From Thiothrix sp. (GTDB lineage Bacteria; Pseudomonadota; Gammaproteobacteria; Thiotrichales; Thiotrichaceae), in NCBI RefSeq assembly GCF_028714775.1, contig NZ_JAQTLS010000007.1:1-64000 (forward strand): a stretch of DNA of 64,000 nucleotides. The letters run 5' to 3'. Made by a program: the position numbers and the translations under genes. This document shows positions 15,168-23,308 of this stretch, piece by piece. The notes under the pieces were generated by a model. It had not been told where the DNA came from. It saw only the letters and a list, made by a program, of their open reading frames with translations, and made no database searches. Each line of letters begins with the position of its first letter. Position 1 is the first letter of the stretch.

Positions 15168-15231
15168 TAGGGTACAGGGTAATGGGTGTAATGGTATTTG
15201 CAGCAACCGAGCCGTTTTCCGCGTGTGGCAT
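15136..15231 (-). pseudogene. decayed N-terminus of a NACHT-like gene (third signalling motif)
   Basis: A 31-aa ORF begins MPHAENGSVAANTITPITLY, 4 bp after the TIR stop codon. It matches the start of the NACHT protein at 18682 (MPHADKGSAAVG...NSVIQI) in both protein and DNA, then loses similarity. I read it as the remnant of a third gene of the array that has been deleted. It could also be a small expressed peptide carrying the motif. Confidence 0.5.
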
Positions 15232-15235
15232 GAAG

Positions 15236-15934
15236 TTAACCCCGATTGTTGATCGTGATCGTGGAACCCTGAAGCATTCCCACGGCGATACTACCGTTAT
15301 CAGCTTTGATGTCGCCCTGCACTTGCACGGCAGTTGGCGGCTGTTCCGGCTTCGACGATGAACCTGCCGGGGCGTTTGGCTGTTTGGCCTTAATACCATC
15401 CAGCAACGGCGCGTAATCCTGCGCCCGCAGTTCAGCCAATGGCGTGGTCAGCCTGCCCGCCGCGAAGTTCATCAACTTGCTGGCATTCTGGCTGATGTCA
15501 CGGATGACATTAGCCCTTTCATACTCATCGACATACAAAGCGGGATCACGGCCTTCCAACAACTTCCTGATCTTGGCGTGCTCGGCAACCCAGTAATCCA
15601 CCACGCCAATCCGGTAAGCCATGTCCTGCAAATCACAGTCATCGGCGATGATGGGGTGGGTACGTTGCTGGAAATCGCCTTTCTGCCATGTGCGCAGCAA
15701 CTCATACATGCACCACGGTGACTGGAAATACGGCTTGCTGAAAACGGTAATGACGTGTTCGCCACCCGTGAGTTTGTCCATGAACTGCTGGATCGGCTCA
15801 CCGTGTTTGATTTCATTGTTGTCACGCAACAGGCGGATATTCCGGGATGGGCAGTGCTTTTCGAGTTCGGCAACAATGCCCGTCCCGTGCTCGATGCTCC
15901 ATGAATAGGACACAAATACAGTTGTTTCGCTCAT
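15236..15934 (-). CDS. TIR-domain effector with C-terminal amyloid-like motif
   Basis: The 232-aa protein has an N-terminal TIR domain (about residues 1-135): VFVSYSWS opens it, and SPWCMYELLRTW holds the Glu expected to be catalytic in NAD-cleaving TIRs. A linker with Pro/Ser follows. The last 25 residues (ADNGSIAVGMLQGSTITINN) repeat the pattern at the N-terminus of the NACHT protein encoded 9 bp upstream. In bacterial and fungal NLR systems such paired short motifs pass the signal from receptor to effector by templated assembly. NADase activity and signalling are inferred. Confidence 0.85.
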   Translation of the reverse strand: MSETTVFVSYSWSIEHGTGIVAELEKHCPSRNIRLLRDNNEIKHGEPIQQFMDKLTGGEHVITVFSKPYFQSPWCMYELLRTWQKGDFQQRTHPIIADDCDLQDMAYRIGVVDYWVAEHAKIRKLLEGRDPALYVDEYERANVIRDISQNASKLMNFAAGRLTTPLAELRAQDYAPLLDGIKAKQPNAPAGSSSKPEQPPTAVQVQGDIKADNGSIAVGMLQGSTITINNRG

Positions 15935-15943
15935 GTCAGAGTT

Positions 15944-18682
15944 TCATCGTCCAGAGGTTTCAGAGATCAGAGTAATGGGGACAACACAACAACGAAATCC
16001 CACGAAGTCGTCACGGAAGTCTTGCCCGCTGGGGCCGCGCACAGAAGAGCGGACGTACCCCTGATCGTTGTCGAACGCCCCGCCGCGCAACACGCAAACG
16101 GCCCGTTCGCCGTTTGCAAAAGAGCGTTTCTGCCACGCTTCCGTGCCAATGGCAGGGTACGGATATTCGCCGTATTCACTGCGCATCCACTCCCAGACAT
16201 TGCCAGCCAAGTCTTCACAACCAGACGGGCTGACACCTTGCGGGTAGATGCCCGGTGTTGTCACTTGCCCGATAGCCATGTTGTAGTTGAGGTGTTCATC
16301 GCTGATCCCATTGCCCCACGGGTAAGGCCGTTGCGGTTCGGGGTTGTTTTCCAGACCACCGCGTGTTGCCTTTTCCCATTCAGCCTCATCCGGCAAGGTG
16401 ATGCAAAAATCCCACCCTAACAGGTTTTTGTCATGCCGGTGTTGGGTCAACCATTGGCAAAACTGCATGGCCTCCTGTTGGGAGACATAAACAACAGGCG
16501 AATTGGCAGCTCCACGCAAAGCGTTTTCATTACCCAACTTGAATCCTGCCGCTTGCGTTTCAGGTGCGTCAACAAACTGCCGGAACTGCGCCACCGTGAC
16601 CGGGTATTTCCCCATCCGGTAGCTGTAGCTTACGTTGTATTCACCAGCCGGGGTCTCTGGTCGCCACTCCCCACCTTCTTTATCGTATTGGCCTTTCCCC
16701 ATCCAGAATTTACCTGCGGGAATTGGCACAAATTCCATGCCTTCAACCGTCATGATTTCAGTGCGTGGGTCGCCGATGAGGGCGAGATAGCGACCGATAG
16801 CGGCGCGTTCCACGGCTTTCAATAGCGGGGAAGGCAAAACTTCCGGCAAGGCATGACGGATACGCTGGAAAATGCGTTCCTGCCGCTTGCTCAGGTCGGT
16901 ATGACGCACATTTTCCGCCATGATTTCCGCCGCCAGCCGCAATCCCCATCCCGATTGTTGCGGTGTATCGTCGTTATCGGCGGGATGCAGGCTATCCAGC
17001 AGGCTCCACACCTGCCCCGGCTCTTTTTGCGCCTTGATGCCACCCGCCAGCACCACTACCTCACGCCAACGGTCGGGGTCGGTTTTGCCCAAATGGGCGG
17101 CGACTTCGTGCCATTCCTCATAGTCATCATGGTGTTCAAATAGGGCAGGTTCCTCACGCCGCAGATAGGCTGCCGCCAGATATTCCTGAAAACTGCGGTG
17201 CGGAAAAGTGTAAACCGCATCCATTTCATTCGCGCCGCCACGCTGGTAGAGGATGCCTACCCGGTCACGCAGGTATTCGCACAGGCGTAACGGTTTGAGG
17301 TCAGTCTTACCTTCACGCAATAACTCTGTGACCAATTGCCCGGCGGCAATGTCGGCGGTTTCCTGTGCGCTGGCCTGATCCTGTTGGGCATGGGCAGCAA
17401 ATGCCAGCCGTTCCAGCACCAGACGGATGCTGTCCTGCCCGGTTTGCAGGTATTCCGCCAGACTGTGCTGTTCACAGGCGATGGCTTTCCCGACATCATC
17501 CGCTTTGAAGCGGGCTTTTTCCCATTCATCGACCAACAGCTCCAGCAAACGCTCGTACAAGTCGGCACGGCGCTCTGGCAATTCGTGGCGGTTGGCATGG
17601 AGGTAGGCAATCAGGCTCAGTAGCAAAGGCCGCGCCGCCAGCTTTTTCAGGGAGGGGCGGGCCAATACTGCCGCTTGCAGCTTGCCCGCCCGCTGTTCCG
17701 CCACCTCACCCTGATAATCACGTGAACTGCCGTACCAGCGTTGGATAAAACGGATCATCTGCCCGTCAGTAAAGGCCGCCAGATGGGTTTCAGCGAACCG
17801 CGCCAGCTTCCATTCCGGCTTGTCATAGGCATAAGGGCGGCATGTCACCAAAAAGCGGGCGGAGGCAAAGGTTTTGACGAAGGCATCCAGACAGGCAATC
17901 AGGCGTTTGCGGCGTTCCCCGGCTTGCGGCACTTCGTCCAGCCCGTCAAACATGACCAGTGCTTCGCCTGTACGCAAGCGGGCATCCAGTACCGGGCGGT
18001 AGGCTTCCAAACAGTTGTCCTGCAAATATTGGTGCAGAAAATCCAACACACAACGGGCGTTGGCGTCGGCATCACTGGCGGGGAAATGGCGGGAGGCGGA
18101 AAAGTCCCGCAGGATCAGGCGCACCGGGATCAGGGCAGGATGTTCCCAGCGCTGGCGGAGTTCCTGCTTTTCTGGTTCATCCTTGCCCTCCACCTTGATT
18201 TCCTGCGTTTGCGGGTTGCCGTTTTCATCCGGCAATGGCGCAGTCAGGGTTATCAGGTTGGCACGTCCATCCTTCAGGTTTTCACCCGCCAGACACAAGG
18301 CAAGGTAGCTGACGAAGGCGCTTTTGCCACTGCCGGGGTCGCCAGTCAGTACCAGACGTTGCTCACGGTTCAACACTTCCAGTGCCGATAATGGCTTTTG
18401 CTGGCGTTCATCCGGCAGCCTGTCATGCTGGCCTTCCACCGTGGTAGTCAGCAACGCTGTATAGACCGAATCCAGCCCAACGGTTGGTGTTTTCTCATCC
18501 TGCTTGCGCACCAACCGTAGCCATTCCAGCCGCATGCAATCCTGCATCACGAAGCGCAGGTAATGCTGCTCGTGCTGGCGGATTTCATCTTCGCTGGTGA
18601 CATGCCCCGTCTGGTTGATAATCTGGATGACGCTGTTGTAGGCAAGCCCGACCGCTGCCGAACCTTTGTCTGCGTGTGGCAT
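15944..18682 (-). CDS. NACHT NTPase fused to FGE-sulfatase (C-type-lectin fold) domain
   Basis: The 912-aa protein begins with a short motif (MPHADKGSAAVGLAYNSVI). A NACHT NTPase follows, with P-loop GDPGSGKS near residue 127, Walker B VMFDGLDEVP near 238 and VTCRPYAY. A helical region comes next, and the C-terminus is an FGE-sulfatase domain from about residue 660 (MEFVPIPAGKFWMG, AGNVWEW, RGGAFDN, GFRCC). STAND/NACHT proteins act as switch receptors; the FGE-type domain is a likely sensor rather than an enzyme. ATG 18682 is chosen over an in-frame start at 18787 because GAGGG precedes it and the upstream stretch is not protein-like. It forms an operon with the TIR gene. Confidence 0.85.
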   Translation of the reverse strand: MPHADKGSAAVGLAYNSVIQIINQTGHVTSEDEIRQHEQHYLRFVMQDCMRLEWLRLVRKQDEKTPTVGLDSVYTALLTTTVEGQHDRLPDERQQKPLSALEVLNREQRLVLTGDPGSGKSAFVSYLALCLAGENLKDGRANLITLTAPLPDENGNPQTQEIKVEGKDEPEKQELRQRWEHPALIPVRLILRDFSASRHFPASDADANARCVLDFLHQYLQDNCLEAYRPVLDARLRTGEALVMFDGLDEVPQAGERRKRLIACLDAFVKTFASARFLVTCRPYAYDKPEWKLARFAETHLAAFTDGQMIRFIQRWYGSSRDYQGEVAEQRAGKLQAAVLARPSLKKLAARPLLLSLIAYLHANRHELPERRADLYERLLELLVDEWEKARFKADDVGKAIACEQHSLAEYLQTGQDSIRLVLERLAFAAHAQQDQASAQETADIAAGQLVTELLREGKTDLKPLRLCEYLRDRVGILYQRGGANEMDAVYTFPHRSFQEYLAAAYLRREEPALFEHHDDYEEWHEVAAHLGKTDPDRWREVVVLAGGIKAQKEPGQVWSLLDSLHPADNDDTPQQSGWGLRLAAEIMAENVRHTDLSKRQERIFQRIRHALPEVLPSPLLKAVERAAIGRYLALIGDPRTEIMTVEGMEFVPIPAGKFWMGKGQYDKEGGEWRPETPAGEYNVSYSYRMGKYPVTVAQFRQFVDAPETQAAGFKLGNENALRGAANSPVVYVSQQEAMQFCQWLTQHRHDKNLLGWDFCITLPDEAEWEKATRGGLENNPEPQRPYPWGNGISDEHLNYNMAIGQVTTPGIYPQGVSPSGCEDLAGNVWEWMRSEYGEYPYPAIGTEAWQKRSFANGERAVCVLRGGAFDNDQGYVRSSVRGPSGQDFRDDFVGFRCCVVPITLISETSGR

Positions 18683-18689
18683 ACTACCC

Positions 18690-18800
18690 TCAGCCGTTGG
18701 ACGTATTGGTGAGCGTGACAACCGCTGCCGCGACACGGCCTTGCACGGCGGTTTGCTGCTCGAATGCCGGATGCTTGAAAATATCAATCAGGTTAGACAT
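18690..18800 (-). CDS. 36-aa ORF leading the NACHT-TIR operon
   Basis: The ORF starts at ATG 18800 and stops 7 bp before the NACHT ATG. It encodes MSNLIDIFKHPAFEQQ then TAVQGRVAAAVVTLTN, a short helix followed by a hydrophobic stretch. The stop/start spacing suggests translational coupling. It may be a leader peptide, a small partner, or the remnant of a longer gene. No family is recognised. Confidence 0.45.
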   Translation of the reverse strand: MSNLIDIFKHPAFEQQTAVQGRVAAAVVTLTNTSNG

Positions 18801-18915
18801 GGGCATTTATCCTGTAGGGGTAATGCCGACATTATAGGCATAATTACCCAGACCGTGTTTGTGCCAATCGTCGGCAAAAGTTTATAAGCGCCGTGTATCG
18901 GGTAATGATAGCGTC

Positions 18916-19515
18916 ATGAAACACGTATTCATTGCACTGTTGTGCCTTTTAGCTATCTGGAAAGGTTTTTTCAGCGGACACGGTAAGGTGACGCTGGAGC
19001 CGGGTGTTACCGTAACCGAAGCGCCTTATCAACACACATTGGATTCCCCACTGGAATTCCAACACGGTATTCATCATATCACTGCGCTAGCCGAATTCCG
19101 GCTGCACGCCAAAGTGCTGTCGCGTGAGGATTACAGCATGGATGAGGGAGCCGAACTGGTTCCAGTAGATTTGGCCTTGGGCTGGCAAAACATGTCGGAT
19201 GAGCGTGTCCTTCAGGATATTGAAATCAGCCAAAGCGGGCGTTTTTACTGGTGGCGCACGCAAACCCTCCCCATCCCCCGCCACGAAATTGAAACCGAAA
19301 GCGCCAATATGCACCTGATCCCGGCAGATGAATCCGTGGAAAAAGCCATCAAGCGCGTCAAACAGGGAGCCATCATTGCGATAGAGGGCTATCTGGTGAA
19401 TGCCGACCGGCCTGATGGCGGGCGTTGGGAAAGTTCACTGTCGCGTGAGGATAGTGGTCGTGGGGCTTGTGAACTGGTGTGGGTGAAGTCGTTTCAAGTC
19501 GTCAAAGGATCGTAG
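18916..19515 (+). CDS. membrane-anchored hypothetical protein, 199 aa
   Basis: ATG 18916 gives an N-terminal membrane anchor (MKHVFIALLCLLAIWKGFF) followed by an exported domain. It contains LALGWQNMSDE and SGRFYWWRTQTLPIP, seen in unnamed exported proteins of environmental proteobacteria. It is divergent from the NACHT operon across 115 bp. The function is unknown. Confidence 0.65.
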   Translation: MKHVFIALLCLLAIWKGFFSGHGKVTLEPGVTVTEAPYQHTLDSPLEFQHGIHHITALAEFRLHAKVLSREDYSMDEGAELVPVDLALGWQNMSDERVLQDIEISQSGRFYWWRTQTLPIPRHEIETESANMHLIPADESVEKAIKRVKQGAIIAIEGYLVNADRPDGGRWESSLSREDSGRGACELVWVKSFQVVKGS

Positions 19516-19712
19516 CCCGTTATTTTACATGAACCTAAAGTGCGTGATGTACGTCTTACCTTGAAAATGACGCACTGCAACAAAAATATCATATCAATGG
19601 TAAACTTCCTGTTGTAAAGTCATGACAAAGACGATGTTGCTTGGCTTTCTGTCAAAAATTCTCCGATGGACAGCCAAATAGCTCTATTTTTATTCAAGAG
19701 TACCTTTAGGTT

Positions 19713-19964
19713 ATGAAAAACTATCTTGTGATGGGTGAAAAATGGGTTCGTGCCATTGTGTTCGCCGACGAACAGGGCGCAGACCGTTACGTCGAGAAAA
19801 ACTGCGCAAACATTGAGTACAAACGCTATTCCGAAGCGGAATTCAACGAAGCGTATGCCCAAACTGAGCAACGTGTGATGGAATATGGCATTAACGATTA
19901 CTGGGCCAAAGCCTTGATCATTATCTGCCGTGATGCGCAGGGGAATCGCTTATCGGATTGCTGA
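19713..19964 (+). CDS. small hypothetical protein, 83 aa
   Basis: This cytoplasmic-looking protein has an alpha/beta pattern (YLVMGEKWVRAIVFADEQGADRY). It is alone between two non-coding stretches; 19516-19712 shows no gene or RNA that I can recognise. No family is identified. Confidence 0.5.
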   Translation: MKNYLVMGEKWVRAIVFADEQGADRYVEKNCANIEYKRYSEAEFNEAYAQTEQRVMEYGINDYWAKALIIICRDAQGNRLSDC

Positions 19965-20031
19965 GGCTGCCGCTCAGATACACGGTTTCCCCTAAATAAT
20001 GGACTAATCGTTTTGAACAATCAGAAACGAG

Positions 20032-20056
20032 AAAGCCCGCATTGCTGCGGGCTTTT
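20032..20056 (-). terminator. intrinsic terminator downstream of tRNA-Leu
   Basis: AAAGCCCGCA pairs with TGCGGGCTTT around a 5-nt loop, with T and A tracts on both sides, so it can work in both directions. It lies 33 bp past the tRNA 3' end. Confidence 0.8.
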
Positions 20057-20088
20057 CGTATGTCCTGTGATTTCACAGAACTGTAATT

Positions 20089-20175
20089 TGGTGCCGGGAA
20101 GAGGACTCGAACCTCCACGGGGTTGCCCCCACTAATACCTGAAACTAGCGCGTCTACCAATTCCGCCATCTCGGC
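20089..20175 (-). tRNA. tRNA-Leu (anticodon CAG)
   Basis: The minus strand reads GCCGAGATGGCGGAATTGGT, the anticodon arm CTAG-TTTCAGG-TATTAG, a long variable arm, T-loop TTCGAGT and an encoded CCA. The long variable arm and the CAG anticodon define Leu. One A-C mismatch is visible in the acceptor stem at position 5. Confidence 0.95.
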
Positions 20176-20207
20176 AATTCACATCAGCATTGCTGCGTGA
20201 GAGGCGA

Positions 20208-20236
20208 AATATATAGACCTTGGCGCATCTTGTCAA
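20208..20236 (-). promoter_or_regulatory. sigma-70 promoter of tRNA-Leu
   Basis: On the minus strand a consensus TTGACA (20231-20236) is followed after 17 bp by TATATT (20208-20213), about 33 bp upstream of the tRNA 5' end. This is a near-consensus promoter. Confidence 0.8.
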
Positions 20237-20318
20237 ACAGGAAAATGCGTTTTTGTTGCACTTTTTTGGTATGCTAGCACCCAATGAAAGCAAACACCGA
20301 ATTTAGAAGGAACGCGAG

Positions 20319-22562
20319 TTGAAGTTTAAAGACCCCCATCACCAGCGCGAAGCTGAGAAGTATGAGAACCCCATCCCCAGCCGCGAAGTGATCCTGCAAG
20401 TACTGGGTGAAAATGGGCAACCGCTGGATTTCACCTCCCTCGCCGACGCCCTGCACCTCCACGAAGAAATAGACCTCGACGCACTCAAAAAACGCCTACG
20501 GGCCATGGAACGCGACGGGCAACTGTTGTTCAACCGCCGCCGCCAATACGTCCCGATTGCCCGCACTGACCTGATCGCTGGGCGCGTGATTGGTCATGCG
20601 GATGGCTTCGGCTTCCTCAAACCGGATGATGGCAGCCCGGACTTATTCCTGCACGCCAAACAGATGCGTACCCTCATGCACGGCGACCGTGCTTTGGTCA
20701 GCGTGCGCGGCTTAGACCCCAAAGGGCGGCGCGAAGGCGCATTGGTGGAAGTGTTGGAACGCGGCACAACCCAAGTGGTCGGGCGCTATTTCATGGAAGG
20801 CGGGATCGGTTTCGTCACTCCCGACAATTCTCGTATCAGCCAAGACATCCTGATCCCACCGGATGCCACCAATGGCGCAACCCACGGACAAATCGTGGTC
20901 GCCCAAATTGTTGAGCAGCCTTCCAAACGCGCCCAATCCACCGGCAAAATCATTGAAGTGCTGGGCGACCATATGGCTCCCGGCATGGAAATCAATGTTG
21001 CGATCCGCAGCCATGACCTGCCGTTTGAATGGCCTGAAGACGTGATTGAGGCCGCCGACCACTTCACTTTTGAAGTACCGGAAGCCGATAAGGAAGGCCG
21101 CATCGACCTGCGCAATGTCGCGCTCATGACCATCGACGGCGAAGACGCGAAAGACTTCGACGACGCCGTATACTGCGAACGCGAAGGCAAAAACTGGCGC
21201 TTGCTGGTAGCGATTGCCGACGTATCGCATTACGTGCGCCCCGGCTCGGCGATTGACAAGGAAGCTGTACAGCGCGGCACATCGGTCTATTTCCCCGGCA
21301 AAGTCATCCCGATGTTGCCGGAAATCCTCTCCAATGGCCTGTGCTCCATCAACCCGCACGTTGACCGTCTGTGCATGGTTTGCAGCATCCTCATCAACCC
21401 CAAGGGCAAGGTGCTGGAATACGAATTCATGGAAGGCATCATGCATTCCGCCGCTCGCCTGACCTACACCAAAGTCGCGAAAATGGTAGTGGATCGTGAC
21501 ATGGAAGCCCGCCGCGAATACCCCCGCGAACTGATGGAACATCTGGACGACCTGTACGAGTTGTACCATGTGCTGGCAGACGCACGCGACAAGCGCGGCG
21601 CTATCGACTTTGAAACGGCGGAAACCCGCATCATTTTCGACGCCGAACGCAAGATCGAAGCGATTGTCCCCACCGAACGCAATGATGCGCACAAACTGAT
21701 CGAAGAGTGCATGATTCTGGCGAACGTCTGCGCGGCACGCTTCCTGTTTGAGAACAAGATTCCAGCCCTGCACCGCACCCACAATGGGCCGAAGGTTGAA
21801 AAGCTGGAAGAATTGCGCCAATTCCTCGCAGGCTTGGGGCTTTCCCTTGGCGGCGGTGATGAACCAGACCCGGCAGACTATGCGGAACTGATGGATCGCC
21901 TGCATGACCGCCCTGACCAGCACATGATCCAAACCGTGCTGCTGCGTTCCATGTCACAAGCAGTATATAGCCCGGAAGCGACTGGGCATTTCGGCTTGGC
22001 GCACCCGTATTACGCGCATTTCACCTCGCCGATCCGCCGTTACCCGGATTTGCTGGTACACCGCGCCATCCGCCACATTGTGCAAGGTGGAACAGCGGCT
22101 GACTTTACCTACAGCTTCAACGACATGCAGGCATTGGGGACACATTGTTCCATGACCGAACGCCGTGCCGACGATGCCACCCGTGATGTGACCGCATGGC
22201 TGAAGTGCGAATACATGCAAGAACACGTTGGGGAAAATTTCAGTGGCATTATTTCTGGCGTGACAGGCTTTGGGTTGTTCGTGGAATTGAGCGAAATTTA
22301 CGTGGAAGGCTTGATCCACGTCACTGCCCTGACCGGGGACTACTACCACTTCGACCCGATGCGCCACCAGTTGAGCGGGGAAAATTCCGGGCGCAAATAC
22401 CGCTTGGGCGACACCATCAATGTCACTGTCGCACGGGTTGACTTGGACGAGCGCAAGATCGACTTCGTACTGGCAAAAGACGAAGCCGATGATGAAGAAT
22501 CCTCTCCTAAAGGCAGCAAGAAAAAACCTGCCAAGAAACCAGCCAAAAAGAAAGCGAAGTAA
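20319..22562 (+). CDS. rnr: ribonuclease R
   Basis: The 747-aa protein matches RNase R, a 3'-5' exoribonuclease that degrades structured RNA. In order it has an N-terminal winged helix (about 20-80), two cold-shock domains (about 85-235), the RNB catalytic domain (from about 265, with DGEDAKDFDDAV holding metal-binding Asp residues), an S1 domain (about 645-725) and a Lys-rich tail. The start is TTG at 20319, set by AGAAGGA 5-6 bp upstream. It is followed after 2 bp by rlmB, the usual gammaproteobacterial pair. Confidence 0.95.
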   Translation: MKFKDPHHQREAEKYENPIPSREVILQVLGENGQPLDFTSLADALHLHEEIDLDALKKRLRAMERDGQLLFNRRRQYVPIARTDLIAGRVIGHADGFGFLKPDDGSPDLFLHAKQMRTLMHGDRALVSVRGLDPKGRREGALVEVLERGTTQVVGRYFMEGGIGFVTPDNSRISQDILIPPDATNGATHGQIVVAQIVEQPSKRAQSTGKIIEVLGDHMAPGMEINVAIRSHDLPFEWPEDVIEAADHFTFEVPEADKEGRIDLRNVALMTIDGEDAKDFDDAVYCEREGKNWRLLVAIADVSHYVRPGSAIDKEAVQRGTSVYFPGKVIPMLPEILSNGLCSINPHVDRLCMVCSILINPKGKVLEYEFMEGIMHSAARLTYTKVAKMVVDRDMEARREYPRELMEHLDDLYELYHVLADARDKRGAIDFETAETRIIFDAERKIEAIVPTERNDAHKLIEECMILANVCAARFLFENKIPALHRTHNGPKVEKLEELRQFLAGLGLSLGGGDEPDPADYAELMDRLHDRPDQHMIQTVLLRSMSQAVYSPEATGHFGLAHPYYAHFTSPIRRYPDLLVHRAIRHIVQGGTAADFTYSFNDMQALGTHCSMTERRADDATRDVTAWLKCEYMQEHVGENFSGIISGVTGFGLFVELSEIYVEGLIHVTALTGDYYHFDPMRHQLSGENSGRKYRLGDTINVTVARVDLDERKIDFVLAKDEADDEESSPKGSKKKPAKKPAKKKAK

Positions 22563-22564
22563 CC

Positions 22565-23302
22565 ATGTCAAAGTCCATCATTTGCGGCATCCATGCTGTT
22601 GAAAGCGCCCTGCGCAATGACGCGGAAAACCTTGGGCAAATCTGGCTAGACAAGCGTATCCGTAACGACCGTCTGAAAAAGCTGGAAAAAATGGCGGAAG
22701 AAAGCGGTTTACGCTTACTGGCGGCGGATTCCGATAAGCTCGACAAAATGGCAGGCAATAACCGCCACCAAGGGGTTATCGCGGAATATTACAAGCTCAA
22801 GGTGTGGACTGAAAACGACCTCTACGACATGTTGGACGGCTTGGAAGCCCCGCCCTTCCTGCTGGTGTTGGATGGTGTAACCGACCCGCACAACCTCGGC
22901 GCGTGTTTACGCACGGCGGAAGGTGCGGGTGTCCATGCCGTGATTGCGCCCAAGGATAATGCTGCCAGCATTACCCCAACGGTGCGCAAAGTAGCATCAG
23001 GCGCGGCAGAGATAGTGCCTTTCATACCTGTCACCAACCTTGCCCGCACCTTGGAAACGCTCAAAACACGCGGTATTTGGCTGACTGGCACAAGCGACAA
23101 AGCCAAGCAAACGCTGTACCAAGCAGATTTGAAAGGGCCGATGGCTTTGGTGATGGGCGCGGAAGGGGCAGGCATTCGCCGCCTCACCGAAGAGGCTTGC
23201 GACTACCTGATTTCCATCCCGATGGCGGGGCAAGTATCAAGCCTGAACGTCTCTGTGGCGACAGGCGTGTGTTTGTTTGAGGCGGTACGGCAACGCAAAT
23301 AA
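22565..23302 (+). CDS. rlmB: 23S rRNA (guanosine-2'-O-)-methyltransferase RlmB
   Basis: This 245-aa SpoU-family enzyme methylates the 2'-O of G2251 in 23S rRNA. The N-terminal substrate-binding domain (SIICGIHAVESALRND) is followed by the knotted SPOUT domain with LDGVTDPHNLGACLRTAEGA, VMGAEGAGIRRL and SIPMAGQVSSLNVSVATG, the three family motifs. It follows rnr by 2 bp and is surely cotranscribed with it. Confidence 0.96.
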   Translation: MSKSIICGIHAVESALRNDAENLGQIWLDKRIRNDRLKKLEKMAEESGLRLLAADSDKLDKMAGNNRHQGVIAEYYKLKVWTENDLYDMLDGLEAPPFLLVLDGVTDPHNLGACLRTAEGAGVHAVIAPKDNAASITPTVRKVASGAAEIVPFIPVTNLARTLETLKTRGIWLTGTSDKAKQTLYQADLKGPMALVMGAEGAGIRRLTEEACDYLISIPMAGQVSSLNVSVATGVCLFEAVRQRK

Positions 23303-23308
23303 GCGCCC

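Noticed and set aside
18683..18787. Longer NACHT start at 18787
   Set aside because: The extra 35 residues are not protein-like, and the same DNA holds a clean 36-aa ORF in another frame; GAGGG precedes ATG 18682.
20712..21932. 406-aa open frame opposite rnr
   Set aside because: It is a shadow of the GC-rich rnr coding strand; RNase R motifs on the plus strand are unambiguous.
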